A DNA stretch of 64,000 bases, from NCBI GenBank assembly GCA_041576975.1, contig JBFGJY010000001.1, forward strand, positions 59,697-123,696, written 5' to 3'. Below are positions 1 through 8,762 of the stretch, in pieces. Position numbers and translations under genes: made by a program. The first letter of the stretch is position 1, and every line of letters begins with the position of its first letter. The stretch comes from JBFGJY01 sp041576975. Lineage in GTDB: Bacteria > Pseudomonadota > Gammaproteobacteria > UBA4575. The notes beneath the pieces are model-generated. The model did no database searches. It was not told the DNA's origin and worked only from the letters and a program-made list of their open reading frames with translations.

Positions 1-554
1 CAGTCATTTCTGAGGCTGCCCGTGAAGCCTTAGCATCTAAAAAAAATATTCGCGTATTAGAGTGTGGGGTATGGAAAGGAACGATAGAATCATTCGATTA
101 CAAACGCATAATTGGTGGTTTACTCGTACAAGATCGCGACTTAGGCGTTGTTGAAAAAGAAAATATAAAAATTGTCTCAAAACGTTCGCCCACGGTTAAT
201 GAGCTTGAAGACTTATTGTTTGCTTGGAGAGTAGTGAAATTTATAAAGTCTAATGCCATTGTCTATGCACATGATCAACAAACAATTGGTATAGGTGCAG
301 GACAAATGAGTCGTGTTTATTCAGCTAAAATTGCTGCGATCAAAGCCCATGATGAAAACTTAGAGGTTGCTGGATCGGTAATGGCTTCCGATGCCTTCTT
401 CCCATTTCGCGATGCAATTGATGCAGCGCATGAAAACGGTATCACAGCCATTATTCAACCTGGCGGATCAAATAACGATGACGAAATTATTGCTGCAGTA
501 GATGAATTTGAAATCTCTATGGTATTCACCGGCATGCGACACTTCCGCCATTAA
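1..554 (+). CDS. purH: Bifunctional IMP synthesis enzyme PurH, C-terminal part (5' end outside window)
   Basis: The frame beginning at base 3 is open from the window edge to a TAA and gives the last 183 residues of a protein that is normally about 520 long. PurH carries out the last two steps of IMP synthesis: formylation of AICAR and ring closure. What remains is the AICAR transformylase half. Recognisable are the segment reading SPTxxELxDLLFAWRVVKFIKSNA, then the family's QMSRVYSAKIA block, SDAFFPFRDAID, the IIQPGGSxxD loop and the terminal FTGMRHFRH. The gene is followed downstream by a carrier gene and purD, so purine synthesis is grouped here. No U-rich terminator follows. Identification is secure; only the start is missing. 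Confidence 0.95.
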   Translation, partial: VISEAAREALASKKNIRVLECGVWKGTIESFDYKRIIGGLLVQDRDLGVVEKENIKIVSKRSPTVNELEDLLFAWRVVKFIKSNAIVYAHDQQTIGIGAGQMSRVYSAKIAAIKAHDENLEVAGSVMASDAFFPFRDAIDAAHENGITAIIQPGGSNNDDEIIAAVDEFEISMVFTGMRHFRH

Positions 555-727
555 AATACTTTTAAAAATGCATCTTTTATTTTGTACCTTTGTTGCAGTG
601 TATTCTGCAATGCTCACTTAACATAGATGTAATCTATATATCTTAATTACGATATGCATTGTCTCAAAAAAAACTCAGTATTTTTTAAAAGTACTTAACA
701 CAACAGTTCAACACCTAGAACAGGCCA

Positions 728-1618
728 ATGGAGCTTTTCGTTCAAATTTCCAGCATCATGTTTCCAATAATCACCATTGTGGTGTTAGGTACGGTTCTTG
801 GTCGAGTTTGGCAACTCGATATGGATACAGCGAATCGTATTAATTTAGATGTATTTGTGCCTGCACTTGTATTTTCAGTCTTTAGTGATAAGTCTTTTGC
901 ACTATCACATCATCTTCCACTAGCTGCTGCCGGATTAGCCGTTGTGTTGATCGCCGGAATAGCCGCTTTGTTAATTTCTAAATTTACTGGCTACTCATTT
1001 AGAACCATTGCACCTCCGATGATGTTTCATAATGCAGGTAATGTTGGTTTGCCCTTGATGAGCCTTGCATTTGGAAAATCAGGTTTGATAACTGGCTTGG
1101 TGTTGTTTTTAGTTGGTAGTCTCACACACTTTGGTCTTGGCACGTTAATATTGGCTTCTGGACGCGGGATATTCGCACTTATTAAACAAGCCGTAATCTG
1201 GGCCGCTGTACTTGCGCTCTTAATTAATGCCTCACCAATAACTATTACAGAAAGTGTAATGTTACCAATTAGCATGCTAGGACAAATTGCCATACCTTTG
1301 ATGTTATTTTCATTAGGCGTACGCCTAGCAAAAATAGATTTTCAAGAATGGAAGATTGGCATTGTGTTTGCCATACTTACACCACTCGTTGGGTTTAGCA
1401 TTGCTTATATTGTCATACACTTCTTTGAGTTTACGTCTATACAAGCAGGGGCATTATTATTATTCGGTTCATTACCACCTGCGGTAATGAATTTTTTATT
1501 TGCAGAAAGATTCAATCAACAACCAAAATCAGTAGCATCAATTGTGCTACTTGGTAATCTTTTGGCTATTATTACTTTACCAATTGCACTAGCGTTTGTG
1601 CTTACAAATTTTACTTAA
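728..1618 (+). CDS. AEC (auxin efflux carrier) family transporter
   Basis: The 296-residue product is almost entirely hydrophobic, with about ten predicted membrane segments in two halves, as in bacterial AEC-family permeases (usually 300-320 residues). The motifs MMFHNAGNVGLPLMSLAFG in the first half and LLFGSLPPAVMNFLFAERF in the second are the discontinuous-helix signatures of this fold. The substrate cannot be told from sequence; known bacterial members move malate or other organic anions, and many are unassigned. It lies between purH and purD in the same direction, with only 36 bases before purD, so it may be co-transcribed with purine genes. Start is ATG. Family assignment is firm, function open. 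Confidence 0.85.
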   Translation: MELFVQISSIMFPIITIVVLGTVLGRVWQLDMDTANRINLDVFVPALVFSVFSDKSFALSHHLPLAAAGLAVVLIAGIAALLISKFTGYSFRTIAPPMMFHNAGNVGLPLMSLAFGKSGLITGLVLFLVGSLTHFGLGTLILASGRGIFALIKQAVIWAAVLALLINASPITITESVMLPISMLGQIAIPLMLFSLGVRLAKIDFQEWKIGIVFAILTPLVGFSIAYIVIHFFEFTSIQAGALLLFGSLPPAVMNFLFAERFNQQPKSVASIVLLGNLLAIITLPIALAFVLTNFT

Positions 1619-1654
1619 TAAATAATAATTTAATACAGAAGGATTGACTTCGCA

Positions 1655-2938
1655 ATGAAGGTATTGGTAGTTGGTGGAGGTGGACGCGAACATGCCTTGG
1701 CTTGGAAACTATGCCAATCCACAAAAGTTACCCAAATATTTGTAGCACCAGGTAATGCCGGAACCGCACGTGAACCAAAAACAAAAAATGTTGATATCGA
1801 TGCAGAAGATATTGCATCACTACTCGCTTTTGCTAAACAACAAAACATCGATTTAACCCTTGTGGGCCCTGAGGCACCGTTGGTAGCTGGTATTGTTGAT
1901 CAATTCAATTGCGAAAAATTACCCATCTTTGGACCTACAGCGGCAACCGCACAATTAGAAGGATCCAAAGCCTTTGCCAAGCAGTTTATGCAGCGCTACC
2001 ACATTCCAACCGGTGAATATGCTGTATTCACAAATCTCAAAGATGCAAGCGTATATATTTCATCTAAACCTGTTCCCGTTGTGATTAAGGCAGACGGCTT
2101 AGCGGCAGGTAAAGGCGTCGTTATTGCACAGACATATCTACAAGCAATGGAATGTGCTGAACAAATGTTAAGTGGCAAACGTTTTGGTCATGCTGGACAA
2201 TGCATTGTAGTCGAAGAATTTATTCAAGGTGAGGAAGCCAGTTTTATTTGTATGGTCGATGGTGAGCATGTGCTACCAATGGCAACCTCACAAGACCACA
2301 AAGCGCGTGATGAAGGAGATGTGGGCCCTAATACTGGAGGTATGGGCGCATATTCCCCTGCACCGATTGTGAATGATTCTATGCATCAACGTATCTTAGA
2401 TGAAATTATTTATCCAACCGTAAATGGTTTTGCACAACAAGGCACCCCATATATTGGATTTCTTTATGCTGGCCTAATGATTGATTCTCAATCCAACCCA
2501 TATGTATTGGAATTTAATTGTCGCTTTGGCGATCCTGAAACTCAGCCAATTCTTATGCGCATGCAATCGGACTTAGCTGAATTATGTGTGGCAGCACTTG
2601 CAAAACAATTAGATCAGCACAGTATTCAATGGGATGCGCGTTCTGCTCTAGGTGTAGTTCTTGCTGCCGACGGTTATCCTGAGGATTACGAAAAGGGTGA
2701 AGTAATTCAAGGACTGCTACAGAAACAGCAAGACACACAAAAAATATTTCATGCAGGAACCAAATTGCATGATGACCAAGTTTTGACTAATGGTGGCCGA
2801 GTATTGTGTGCGACTGCACTAGGAAACAATATTCGAGATGCACAAAGACATGCATATGAATTAGTGCAGCAAATTTCTTGGCCAAATATGTATTATCGTT
2901 CAGATATCGGGTATCGAGCCATCACAAATAATTCTTAA
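1655..2938 (+). CDS. purD: Phosphoribosylamine-glycine ligase (GARS)
   Basis: This enzyme joins glycine to 5-phosphoribosylamine with ATP, the second step of IMP synthesis. The 427-residue length is standard. The N-terminal domain opens with KVLVVGGGGREHALAWKL, the ATP-grasp domain carries VVIKADGLAAGKGVVIA at residues 142-158 and the HKARDEGDVGPNTGGMGAYSP block, followed by YVLEFNCRFGDPETQ with the metal-binding Glu and Asn. The C-terminal domain ends ISWPNMYYRSDIGYRA. The start ATG is preceded by AGAAGGA (bases 1637-1643), a good ribosome site about eleven bases upstream. It follows the AEC carrier closely, suggesting a purH-AEC-purD transcript. Confidence 0.97.
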   Translation: MKVLVVGGGGREHALAWKLCQSTKVTQIFVAPGNAGTAREPKTKNVDIDAEDIASLLAFAKQQNIDLTLVGPEAPLVAGIVDQFNCEKLPIFGPTAATAQLEGSKAFAKQFMQRYHIPTGEYAVFTNLKDASVYISSKPVPVVIKADGLAAGKGVVIAQTYLQAMECAEQMLSGKRFGHAGQCIVVEEFIQGEEASFICMVDGEHVLPMATSQDHKARDEGDVGPNTGGMGAYSPAPIVNDSMHQRILDEIIYPTVNGFAQQGTPYIGFLYAGLMIDSQSNPYVLEFNCRFGDPETQPILMRMQSDLAELCVAALAKQLDQHSIQWDARSALGVVLAADGYPEDYEKGEVIQGLLQKQQDTQKIFHAGTKLHDDQVLTNGGRVLCATALGNNIRDAQRHAYELVQQISWPNMYYRSDIGYRAITNNS

Positions 2939-3396
2939 ACGAGATTCAAAATATATATTCAGCGAAGCTACCTACTCTAGCGAAAATACTTGCACATCTC
3001 ATTTAAGTATTTTTTCAATAAATTCAGGTGATTAAGAACTAAGAATCGTGCATTTAGTAATATTAAATAATTCTTATCTTGTAGAAAAGTTAAGTGTAGT
3101 AATTTTCTAAAATGCTTGATTGGCAGTTCAACAATTCCCACAAACTTATATTTATGAGGATGATAATCTGCGAATTAATGAAACAAGGTGCTTGATAAAG
3201 CGGTACTACTAGCCGAGGCATAAGAAAACTATGAAATTGTATGTAATGGAGATCCTACTAAACTTGATCGTTTCAGATAATGCTTCTCTTTAGACATCGC
3301 GTATTAGCGCACAGCTAAACCTAGTCCATCAATGGTTGAAAATACGATTGAAAGGGTATTTAAGGTTTTAGAATCTAGTAGCTGTAAACCACAACC
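2939..3396. other. 458-base spacer with decayed coding-like sequence
   Basis: This stretch separates purD from the convergent rho gene. No intact gene or clear terminator is visible. In the plus strand, bases 3123-3279 read like a decayed gene: fragments such as QTYIYEDDNLRINE, then in another frame LDKAVLLAEA, a stop, and ENYEIVCNGDPTKLDRF. A later piece reads SMVENTIERVFKVLES before a stop near 3402. Base use resembles coding sequence, but frames are broken by at least one shift and several stops. I do not recognise the ancestor. Chance cannot be excluded. Confidence 0.3.
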
Positions 3397-4653
3397 CTAG
3401 CGTTTCATTGCCACAAAAAACTCTTCATTTGTTTTTGTAGTCTGCATTCGACCTAACATGAAGTCCATGGCCTCAATTTCATCCATGGGGTGCAAGAATT
3501 TCCGTAGCACCCAAATCTTTTGCAGTTCTTCTTGATCTGTAATCAATTCCTCACGACGCGTACCGGAACGATTAATATTTATTGCTGGAAATACACGTTT
3601 TTCTGCAATACGGCGATCCATATGAATCTCCATGTTTCCCGTGCCTTTAAACTCTTCGTAAATGACTTCATCCATTTTGGAACCAGTTTCAACCAATGCC
3701 GTCGCAATAATGGTAAGACTGCCACCTTCTTCGATGTTGCGTGCTGCACCAAAAAAACGTTTAGGCCGTTGTAGCGCATTGGCATCTACACCACCTGTTA
3801 GTACTTTTCCAGATGCCGGAACCACGGTGTTATAGGCTCGTGCTAAGCGTGTGATGGAATCAAGCAAGATCACCACATCACGTTTATGCTCCACCAATCG
3901 TTTCGCTTTCTCAATAACCATTTCTGCAACTTGTACATGTCGGCTGGCAGGTTCATCAAAAGTACTCGATACTACCTCGCCTTGTACCATACGCTCCATT
4001 TCTGTCACTTCTTCTGGTCGTTCATCGATAAGCAATACGATTAAATAACATTCAGGATGGTTAGACGTAATACTCTGCGCAATATTTTGCAGCATCAAAG
4101 TCTTACCAGCTTTGGGAGGAGAAACAATTAACCCGCGCTGACCCTTACCAATAGGTGCGCAGATATCAATAATTCGAGCAGTGATATCTTCAGTGCTGCC
4201 ATTACCGCGTTCTAGTTTTAAGCGTTCATCTGGATGCAAGGGAGTTAAGTTTTCAAACAAAACTTTGCGTTTTGCATTTTCTGGTTTATCAAAATTAATT
4301 TGATCAACCTTAAGCATTGCAAAATAGCGTTCACTATCTTTGGGCGGACGTATTTTCCCTGAGACGGTATCACCAGTTCGCAATCCAAACCTTCGTATTT
4401 GACTAGGTGATACATAGATATCATCAGGACCCGCAAGATAAGAACAATCTGCGGAACGCAAGAAACCAAACCCATCTGGTAATATTTCTAATACGCCATC
4501 ACCAAAAATATCCTCGCCATTTTTTGCATGTGCTTTAAGAATTGAAAATATAATGTCCTGTTTGCGTGAACGGGCCAAATTATCAATGCCCATCTCTGCT
4601 GCAGTATCTATCAACTCAGAAGCTGGTTTAATTTTTAATTCCGTTAAATTCAT
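3397..4653 (-). CDS. rho: Transcription termination factor Rho
   Basis: Rho is the hexameric RNA helicase that terminates untranslated transcripts. The 418-residue protein matches the usual proteobacterial length (E. coli about 419) from MNLTELK at the start. Domains in order: N-terminal three-helix domain (1-50); RNA-binding cold-shock-like domain with GFGFLRS at 61-67 and YLAGPDDIYVSPSQIRRF; ATPase core with Walker A SPPKAGKT at 178-185 (the bicyclomycin-binding P-loop), the LIDERPEEVTEM block, and Walker B VVILLDSITRLARAYN; then GGVDANALQRPKRFFGAARN, the Q-loop region. It sits downstream of trxA on the same strand with a 225-base leader, the same order as in enteric bacteria. Rho genes are usually autoregulated in that leader, but no specific attenuator could be identified. 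Confidence 0.98.
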   Translation of the reverse strand: MNLTELKIKPASELIDTAAEMGIDNLARSRKQDIIFSILKAHAKNGEDIFGDGVLEILPDGFGFLRSADCSYLAGPDDIYVSPSQIRRFGLRTGDTVSGKIRPPKDSERYFAMLKVDQINFDKPENAKRKVLFENLTPLHPDERLKLERGNGSTEDITARIIDICAPIGKGQRGLIVSPPKAGKTLMLQNIAQSITSNHPECYLIVLLIDERPEEVTEMERMVQGEVVSSTFDEPASRHVQVAEMVIEKAKRLVEHKRDVVILLDSITRLARAYNTVVPASGKVLTGGVDANALQRPKRFFGAARNIEEGGSLTIIATALVETGSKMDEVIYEEFKGTGNMEIHMDRRIAEKRVFPAININRSGTRREELITDQEELQKIWVLRKFLHPMDEIEAMDFMLGRMQTTKTNEEFFVAMKR

Positions 4654-4878
4654 GACGTTTCTAGCATGTTATTATTAAAAAGAAAAAGAAGTTGTAAATC
4701 GCTCATGCACAAAATAATGCTTTGCATACTTGCACAGAACTTGGTTAACGCAGCAAAAAAGCGCTCTACTTATTTAGAATTTCTCAGCGTGGTTAGTATG
4801 TGTCGCTTTCTCGCCAGTTAATATTTTTGGTTAATTAATATAGATAATTGATAGGAATCTTTGTGTAAAAATTAAGGC

Positions 4879-5205
4879 TTAGATACTTTGATCAATAAAT
4901 GCAGTTAATTGCGATTTTGATAATGCACCCACTTTTGTAGCTTCTGCATTACCATTTTTGAAAATCATTAATGTTGGGATGCCACGTACCCCATATTTAG
5001 GTGGTGTATTAGGATTATCATCGATGTTAAGCTTAGTTACCTTGAGTTTGCCTTTATATTCACCAGCAATCTCATCAAGTAACGGCGCAATCATTTTACA
5101 AGGGCCACACCATTCTGCCCAATATTCAACCAATACAGGTTGCTCAGACTGTAATACTTCTTGTTCAAAACCGTCATCACTAATATGACTAATTTCTTCA
5201 CTCAC
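4879..5205 (-). CDS. trxA: Thioredoxin 1
   Basis: A 108-residue single-domain thioredoxin, the general cytoplasmic disulfide reductant recharged by thioredoxin reductase. The active site WCGPC lies at residues 32-36, the buried Asp-equivalent region and the cis-proline loop GIPT (Pro76) are in place, and the ending is the usual helix after GALSKSQL. The start codon is GTG (reading GTG AGT GAA GAA). It lies upstream of rho on the same strand. No signal peptide, so it is cytoplasmic. Confidence 0.96.
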   Translation of the reverse strand: MSEEISHISDDGFEQEVLQSEQPVLVEYWAEWCGPCKMIAPLLDEIAGEYKGKLKVTKLNIDDNPNTPPKYGVRGIPTLMIFKNGNAEATKVGALSKSQLTAFIDQSI

Positions 5206-5562
5206 TTAACTAATACTCCAATGTTTTAAAAGCTAAAATTTTGTACTTGAAAACAGACGCCTGAAATGGCGAACTTAAGGAAACCTATCTAGAAAACAAC
5301 TACTGTGCCTATTTTTATGCATTCTTTATATTTTTACAAGCCTACGGGACAATATGGGCAATTTTTACCGACAAGAGCGCAAGTTTGTCATCTACAGACT
5401 TGTAGAATAGGCCATTTTTTAGCCTAATTTATGTTGGTTTCTAACAAAAGCATCAATTTTTTACCTGTAAAAGTCTACGCCATTCACTTATAAAATAGAC
5501 TTTTGATTCGTCTAAAATGCTTATAAATAAATAATTTCTAACAAGCTATAAATGGCCTAATT
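5206..5562. promoter_or_regulatory. Divergent intergenic region between trxA and the NDUFA9-like gene, with an inverted repeat
   Basis: This 357-base AT-rich spacer must hold promoters for both flanking genes. It contains a perfect 9-base inverted repeat, AAAAGTCTA at 5469-5477 and TAGACTTTT at 5496-5504, separated by 18 bases, and related TCTA/AGAC words nearby (CTACAGACTTGTAG just after 5390, and GTCTAAAATG near 5509). These could be an operator or a weak hairpin. No coding sequence was seen. Assignment as regulatory rests on position and symmetry only. Confidence 0.3.
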
Positions 5563-6507
5563 ATGAAGACATTAAGAATATGTGTGTTGGGAGGAACCGG
5601 GTTTGTGGGAAGCCACTTATGTGCTGAACTGGTAAAGCGTGGCCATAATCTCAAAATTCTTACCCGTCGACGTGAACGCCATCGAGATTTACTAATTTTA
5701 CCAAGCGCACAAATTATTGAGTCTAATATTCATGACGAGGCACAATTAAACACACATTTTCAAGATTGTGACGTCGTGATTAATCTCGTAGGCATTCTTA
5801 ATGAGAAAGGTCATAGTGGAAAAGGATTTCATATGGCACACGTAGAACTGGCTCGCAAAGTCATTACTATGTGCTCTAGCTGCAAAATCGAAAGACTACT
5901 ACACATGAGCGCACTCAATGCCAGCCCAAATGAAAAAAGTTTTTATTTACGTACTAAGGGTGAGGCCGAAAATTATGTACACACCTTTACAGCATATAAA
6001 ATTGCTGTAACAAGTTTTCGGCCTTCGGTTATTTTTGGGCCCGAAGATGATTTTATAAATCGCTTTGCATCAATTTTAAAGTTAACCCCTTGGTTTTTTC
6101 CTTTGGCATGTGCAAGCACGAAATTTGCGCCTGTTTATGTGGGTGACGTTGTAAAAGTCATGGTTAATTCAATAGATGACCCAAATTCATTTGGGGAAAG
6201 ACTAAATTTATGCGGTCCCAAGCAATATACATTAAAGCAGCTTGTGCAATATATTGCAGATACATGTGGGTATAAAAGAATAATTATTGGACTACCCAAC
6301 TGGTTGTCAAAGTTGCAAGCGCATATTTTAGAATATGTACCAGGTAAACCATTTTCTATAGACAACTATTATTCGCTACAAAAAGATAGTGTTTGTACAG
6401 AAACAAAAAACTGTCCTACCTCTTTAGAGACAATTGCTCCTAGTTACTTGTTGAGTCAATCCAGATATGCACGCTATGATAAATTCCGAACCAAACATCA
6501 TCATTGA
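5563..6507 (+). CDS. NAD(P)-binding reductase of the NDUFA9-like (complex I accessory) SDR family
   Basis: The 314-residue product starts with an atypical short-chain dehydrogenase Rossmann motif, GGTGFVGSHL, close to the N-terminus, has an INLVGIL strand and a YxxxK-type pair (YLRTKGEAE), then SFRPSVIFGPEDDFINRFA and FAPVYVGDVVKVM. These are typical of bacterial relatives of the mitochondrial complex I subunit NDUFA9 and of plant chloroplast cofactor reductases. Such proteins bind NAD(P)H; the bacterial substrate is generally unknown. Its 3' end overlaps the convergent aminopeptidase gene by 7 bases. The gene ends in TGA, showing TGA acts as a stop here. Confidence 0.8.
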   Translation: MKTLRICVLGGTGFVGSHLCAELVKRGHNLKILTRRRERHRDLLILPSAQIIESNIHDEAQLNTHFQDCDVVINLVGILNEKGHSGKGFHMAHVELARKVITMCSSCKIERLLHMSALNASPNEKSFYLRTKGEAENYVHTFTAYKIAVTSFRPSVIFGPEDDFINRFASILKLTPWFFPLACASTKFAPVYVGDVVKVMVNSIDDPNSFGERLNLCGPKQYTLKQLVQYIADTCGYKRIIIGLPNWLSKLQAHILEYVPGKPFSIDNYYSLQKDSVCTETKNCPTSLETIAPSYLLSQSRYARYDKFRTKHHH

Positions 6508-7559
6508 CACTCATTTGTTGTATTTAGTATTGAATTACGCTGTACTTCTGGTATTTTTGATATTTCTTCTACGCGTTTATAAAAAAGTTTAAAATCGCTA
6601 TTACACAATTCAAATATACGTTTAAACGCCGGCACTAAATCGCGATACAAAGCGATTGCTCCTAATTGTGCATTGTTTAGTGGCCCAGACACCCATTGTG
6701 CATATCTCGATAATTGATTATTTTGTTTACTTAAATTTTCAAAGTTTTCACGAAATTTAGCAATTTTATTGGTTTTTTCTATTCGCATGGCTTCCGCTGT
6801 TAAGCCTTGTGTGTACAGTTGCTCAAATTCTTGGCGAGCAGAATTAATAAAAGTGAAAAAAACTGTTTTTTGTTTTAACCAATTCTCATATTTATTTAGT
6901 TCATCTATACGTTGCTGTTGCTGCAGCCAACGACGCACGCCAAGCTCTTCTACAGCTGTTGCAAAGGCTTCATTAAAGGCGGAGTCACCTTTCACATAAA
7001 ATTGTTGATGCGCGAGTTCATGAAAAATATAAGATGCAGTGATGATCTCACCACGATTGAGCATAGTGCTAAGTAGCGGATCGTCAAACCACCCCAATGT
7101 AGAGTAGGCGGGTACCCCAGCAACAAACACATCGAAACCTCGGTCGGTCAGTCGTGCCGCATAACTTTGTGCCTTATTTTCATCGAAATAACCACGATAT
7201 TGCACACAGCCGATGACTAGAAAACACCACTGCTGGAGAACGATAGAAAATTCCGGTGCTGCAAAAACATTCCATGTCACATAGGGCCTATCTAGCTGCA
7301 CATAGCTGCGATAACTATCGTTATCCGGCAATTTAAGTGTGGAGCTCGCAAATGAACGTAACTGTTGGGCAAGCTTTAATTGCTCGATTAGTTTTTCGTC
7401 ACGTTCAGAATCGTTTACGATGTCTGTTATGGGTTCACGTTTTGAAATTAGTGCAAAATGACCTGTGATAGATTGGTGGTAATAACCAATCGTACTACAG
7501 CCTGTGCACCCTAATACCAGTACCAGTAGCATAAGCACCAAGTCGTTAATTCTCCTCAT
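6501..7559 (-). CDS. Predicted lipoprotein aminopeptidase (COG4324-type zinc metallopeptidase)
   Basis: This 352-residue protein has a lipoprotein signal (MRRINDLVLMLLVLVLGCTGCS, with a lipobox cysteine at about residue 21), so it is probably membrane-anchored in the periplasm. A zinc-protease signature HELAHQQFYVKGDSAFNEAFATAVEELG contains HExxH and a downstream glutamate in NEAFA, as in the uncharacterised predicted aminopeptidase family COG4324/DUF2265. It also carries WFDDPLLSTML, characteristic of that family. Substrates are not established experimentally as far as I know. It is convergent with the NDUFA9-like gene and divergent from cca. Confidence 0.8.
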   Translation of the reverse strand: MRRINDLVLMLLVLVLGCTGCSTIGYYHQSITGHFALISKREPITDIVNDSERDEKLIEQLKLAQQLRSFASSTLKLPDNDSYRSYVQLDRPYVTWNVFAAPEFSIVLQQWCFLVIGCVQYRGYFDENKAQSYAARLTDRGFDVFVAGVPAYSTLGWFDDPLLSTMLNRGEIITASYIFHELAHQQFYVKGDSAFNEAFATAVEELGVRRWLQQQQRIDELNKYENWLKQKTVFFTFINSARQEFEQLYTQGLTAEAMRIEKTNKIAKFRENFENLSKQNNQLSRYAQWVSGPLNNAQLGAIALYRDLVPAFKRIFELCNSDFKLFYKRVEEISKIPEVQRNSILNTTNECQ

Positions 7560-7592
7560 GATTTTACGTTATCACACTCACATAATCTGACA

Positions 7593-8762
7593 ATGGAAGT
7601 TTATTTAGTTGGCGGAGCGGTGCGAGACGAATTGTTAGGCATACCCGTTAAAGAACGTGATTGGGTAGTTGTGGGTTCAAACCCCAAAGAAATGCTTGCA
7701 CAAGGATATCGACAAGTTGGCAAAGACTTTCCTGTATTTTTACATCCACATAGCAATGAAGAATATGCCCTCGCCCGCACTGAACGAAAAAAAGGACGCG
7801 GTTACTACGGATTTGAGATTCATGCCTCACCAAATGTGAGCCTCGAAGAAGATCTATTGCGGCGTGACTTAACCATTAATGCGATGGCCAAGAGTGAATC
7901 AGGAAAGATTATTGACCCCTATGGTGGACAGCAAGATTTAAACGCTAAACTATTGCGTCATGTTTCCGGTGCATTTACTGAGGACCCATTGCGTGTACTG
8001 CGGGTTGCGCGTTTCGCAGCGAAATTCGCTTCGCATGGATTCAGGATTGCTGATGAAACCCTGCAATTAATGCGACATATTGTAAGCTCAGGAGAATTAA
8101 AGGAACTCGCACCGGAGCGTGTATGGCAAGAAACACGATGCGCTCTGACTACTGAATCACCTGCGAAGTTTTTTTCAGTACTGCATACTATACATGCCTT
8201 GGCACAAACCCATACCAGTATTAGCGATCAATTTTCAAATAAGCAGGCGCGTGAATATGGGCTTGCCGCATTAGATAGAATTTCACTGCTGGAAGATGAA
8301 CCTTGTATGCGATTTGCGGCATTGCTTGGCGGACTTTATTTTAATCAGCAAGAAGATGCATACAACGATATTCACAGATTAATTAAACAACTTACTTTGC
8401 CGAATACTTGCAAAGAATTACTTACACTCACTGCGAACCTACAATATCAGTGCCATGAAGTGTTTAATCTAGATGAAAGACAACTTCTGAGTCTGCTACA
8501 TAAATTAGATGCTAGAAGAAAACCTGAGCGCTTTGTAGCATTATTAACAATATTTTCAGCAATCTATAAAACTGTAACTGGTGAAAGTGAATATGCACAA
8601 GCAGATTGGCTACAACTCACTTCAAAAACAATTGATAATGTGGATGTAGGCGAATGGATTAGACAGGGCTTAAATAGTGAAGAACTTGCCAGTAACCTAG
8701 AACGCGTTCAACTAGAATTACTTAAAGAACAAATCAAAGAGAAACATTCTACCAATAAGTAA
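7593..8762 (+). CDS. cca: CCA tRNA nucleotidyltransferase
   Basis: Builds or repairs the 3' CCA end of tRNAs. The N-terminus EVYLVGGAVRDELLGIPVKERDWVVVG is the class II nucleotidyltransferase core; the metal-binding pair is E21 and D23. DPLRVLRVARFAAKF, ALARTERKKGRGYYGF and the RRDLTINAMA block follow. The protein is 389 residues, shorter than the E. coli enzyme (about 412). The HD phosphohydrolase motif of the enteric C-terminal domain is missing: the corresponding segment reads RFAALLGGLYF. Some gammaproteobacterial CCA enzymes, by my recollection including the Pseudomonas type, share this. The 3' end overlaps the convergent uppP by 14 bases. Confidence 0.95.
   Translation: MEVYLVGGAVRDELLGIPVKERDWVVVGSNPKEMLAQGYRQVGKDFPVFLHPHSNEEYALARTERKKGRGYYGFEIHASPNVSLEEDLLRRDLTINAMAKSESGKIIDPYGGQQDLNAKLLRHVSGAFTEDPLRVLRVARFAAKFASHGFRIADETLQLMRHIVSSGELKELAPERVWQETRCALTTESPAKFFSVLHTIHALAQTHTSISDQFSNKQAREYGLAALDRISLLEDEPCMRFAALLGGLYFNQQEDAYNDIHRLIKQLTLPNTCKELLTLTANLQYQCHEVFNLDERQLLSLLHKLDARRKPERFVALLTIFSAIYKTVTGESEYAQADWLQLTSKTIDNVDVGEWIRQGLNSEELASNLERVQLELLKEQIKEKHSTNK

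Noticed and set aside
593..610. Hairpin TTGCAG-CTGCAA after purH as a terminator
   Set aside because: Six-base stem without a following T tract.
557..693. Inverted repeat TACTTTTAAAAA/TTTTTAAAAGTA between purH and the AEC gene
   Set aside because: The arms are very AT-rich and 113 bases apart; chance is likely and no terminator structure results.
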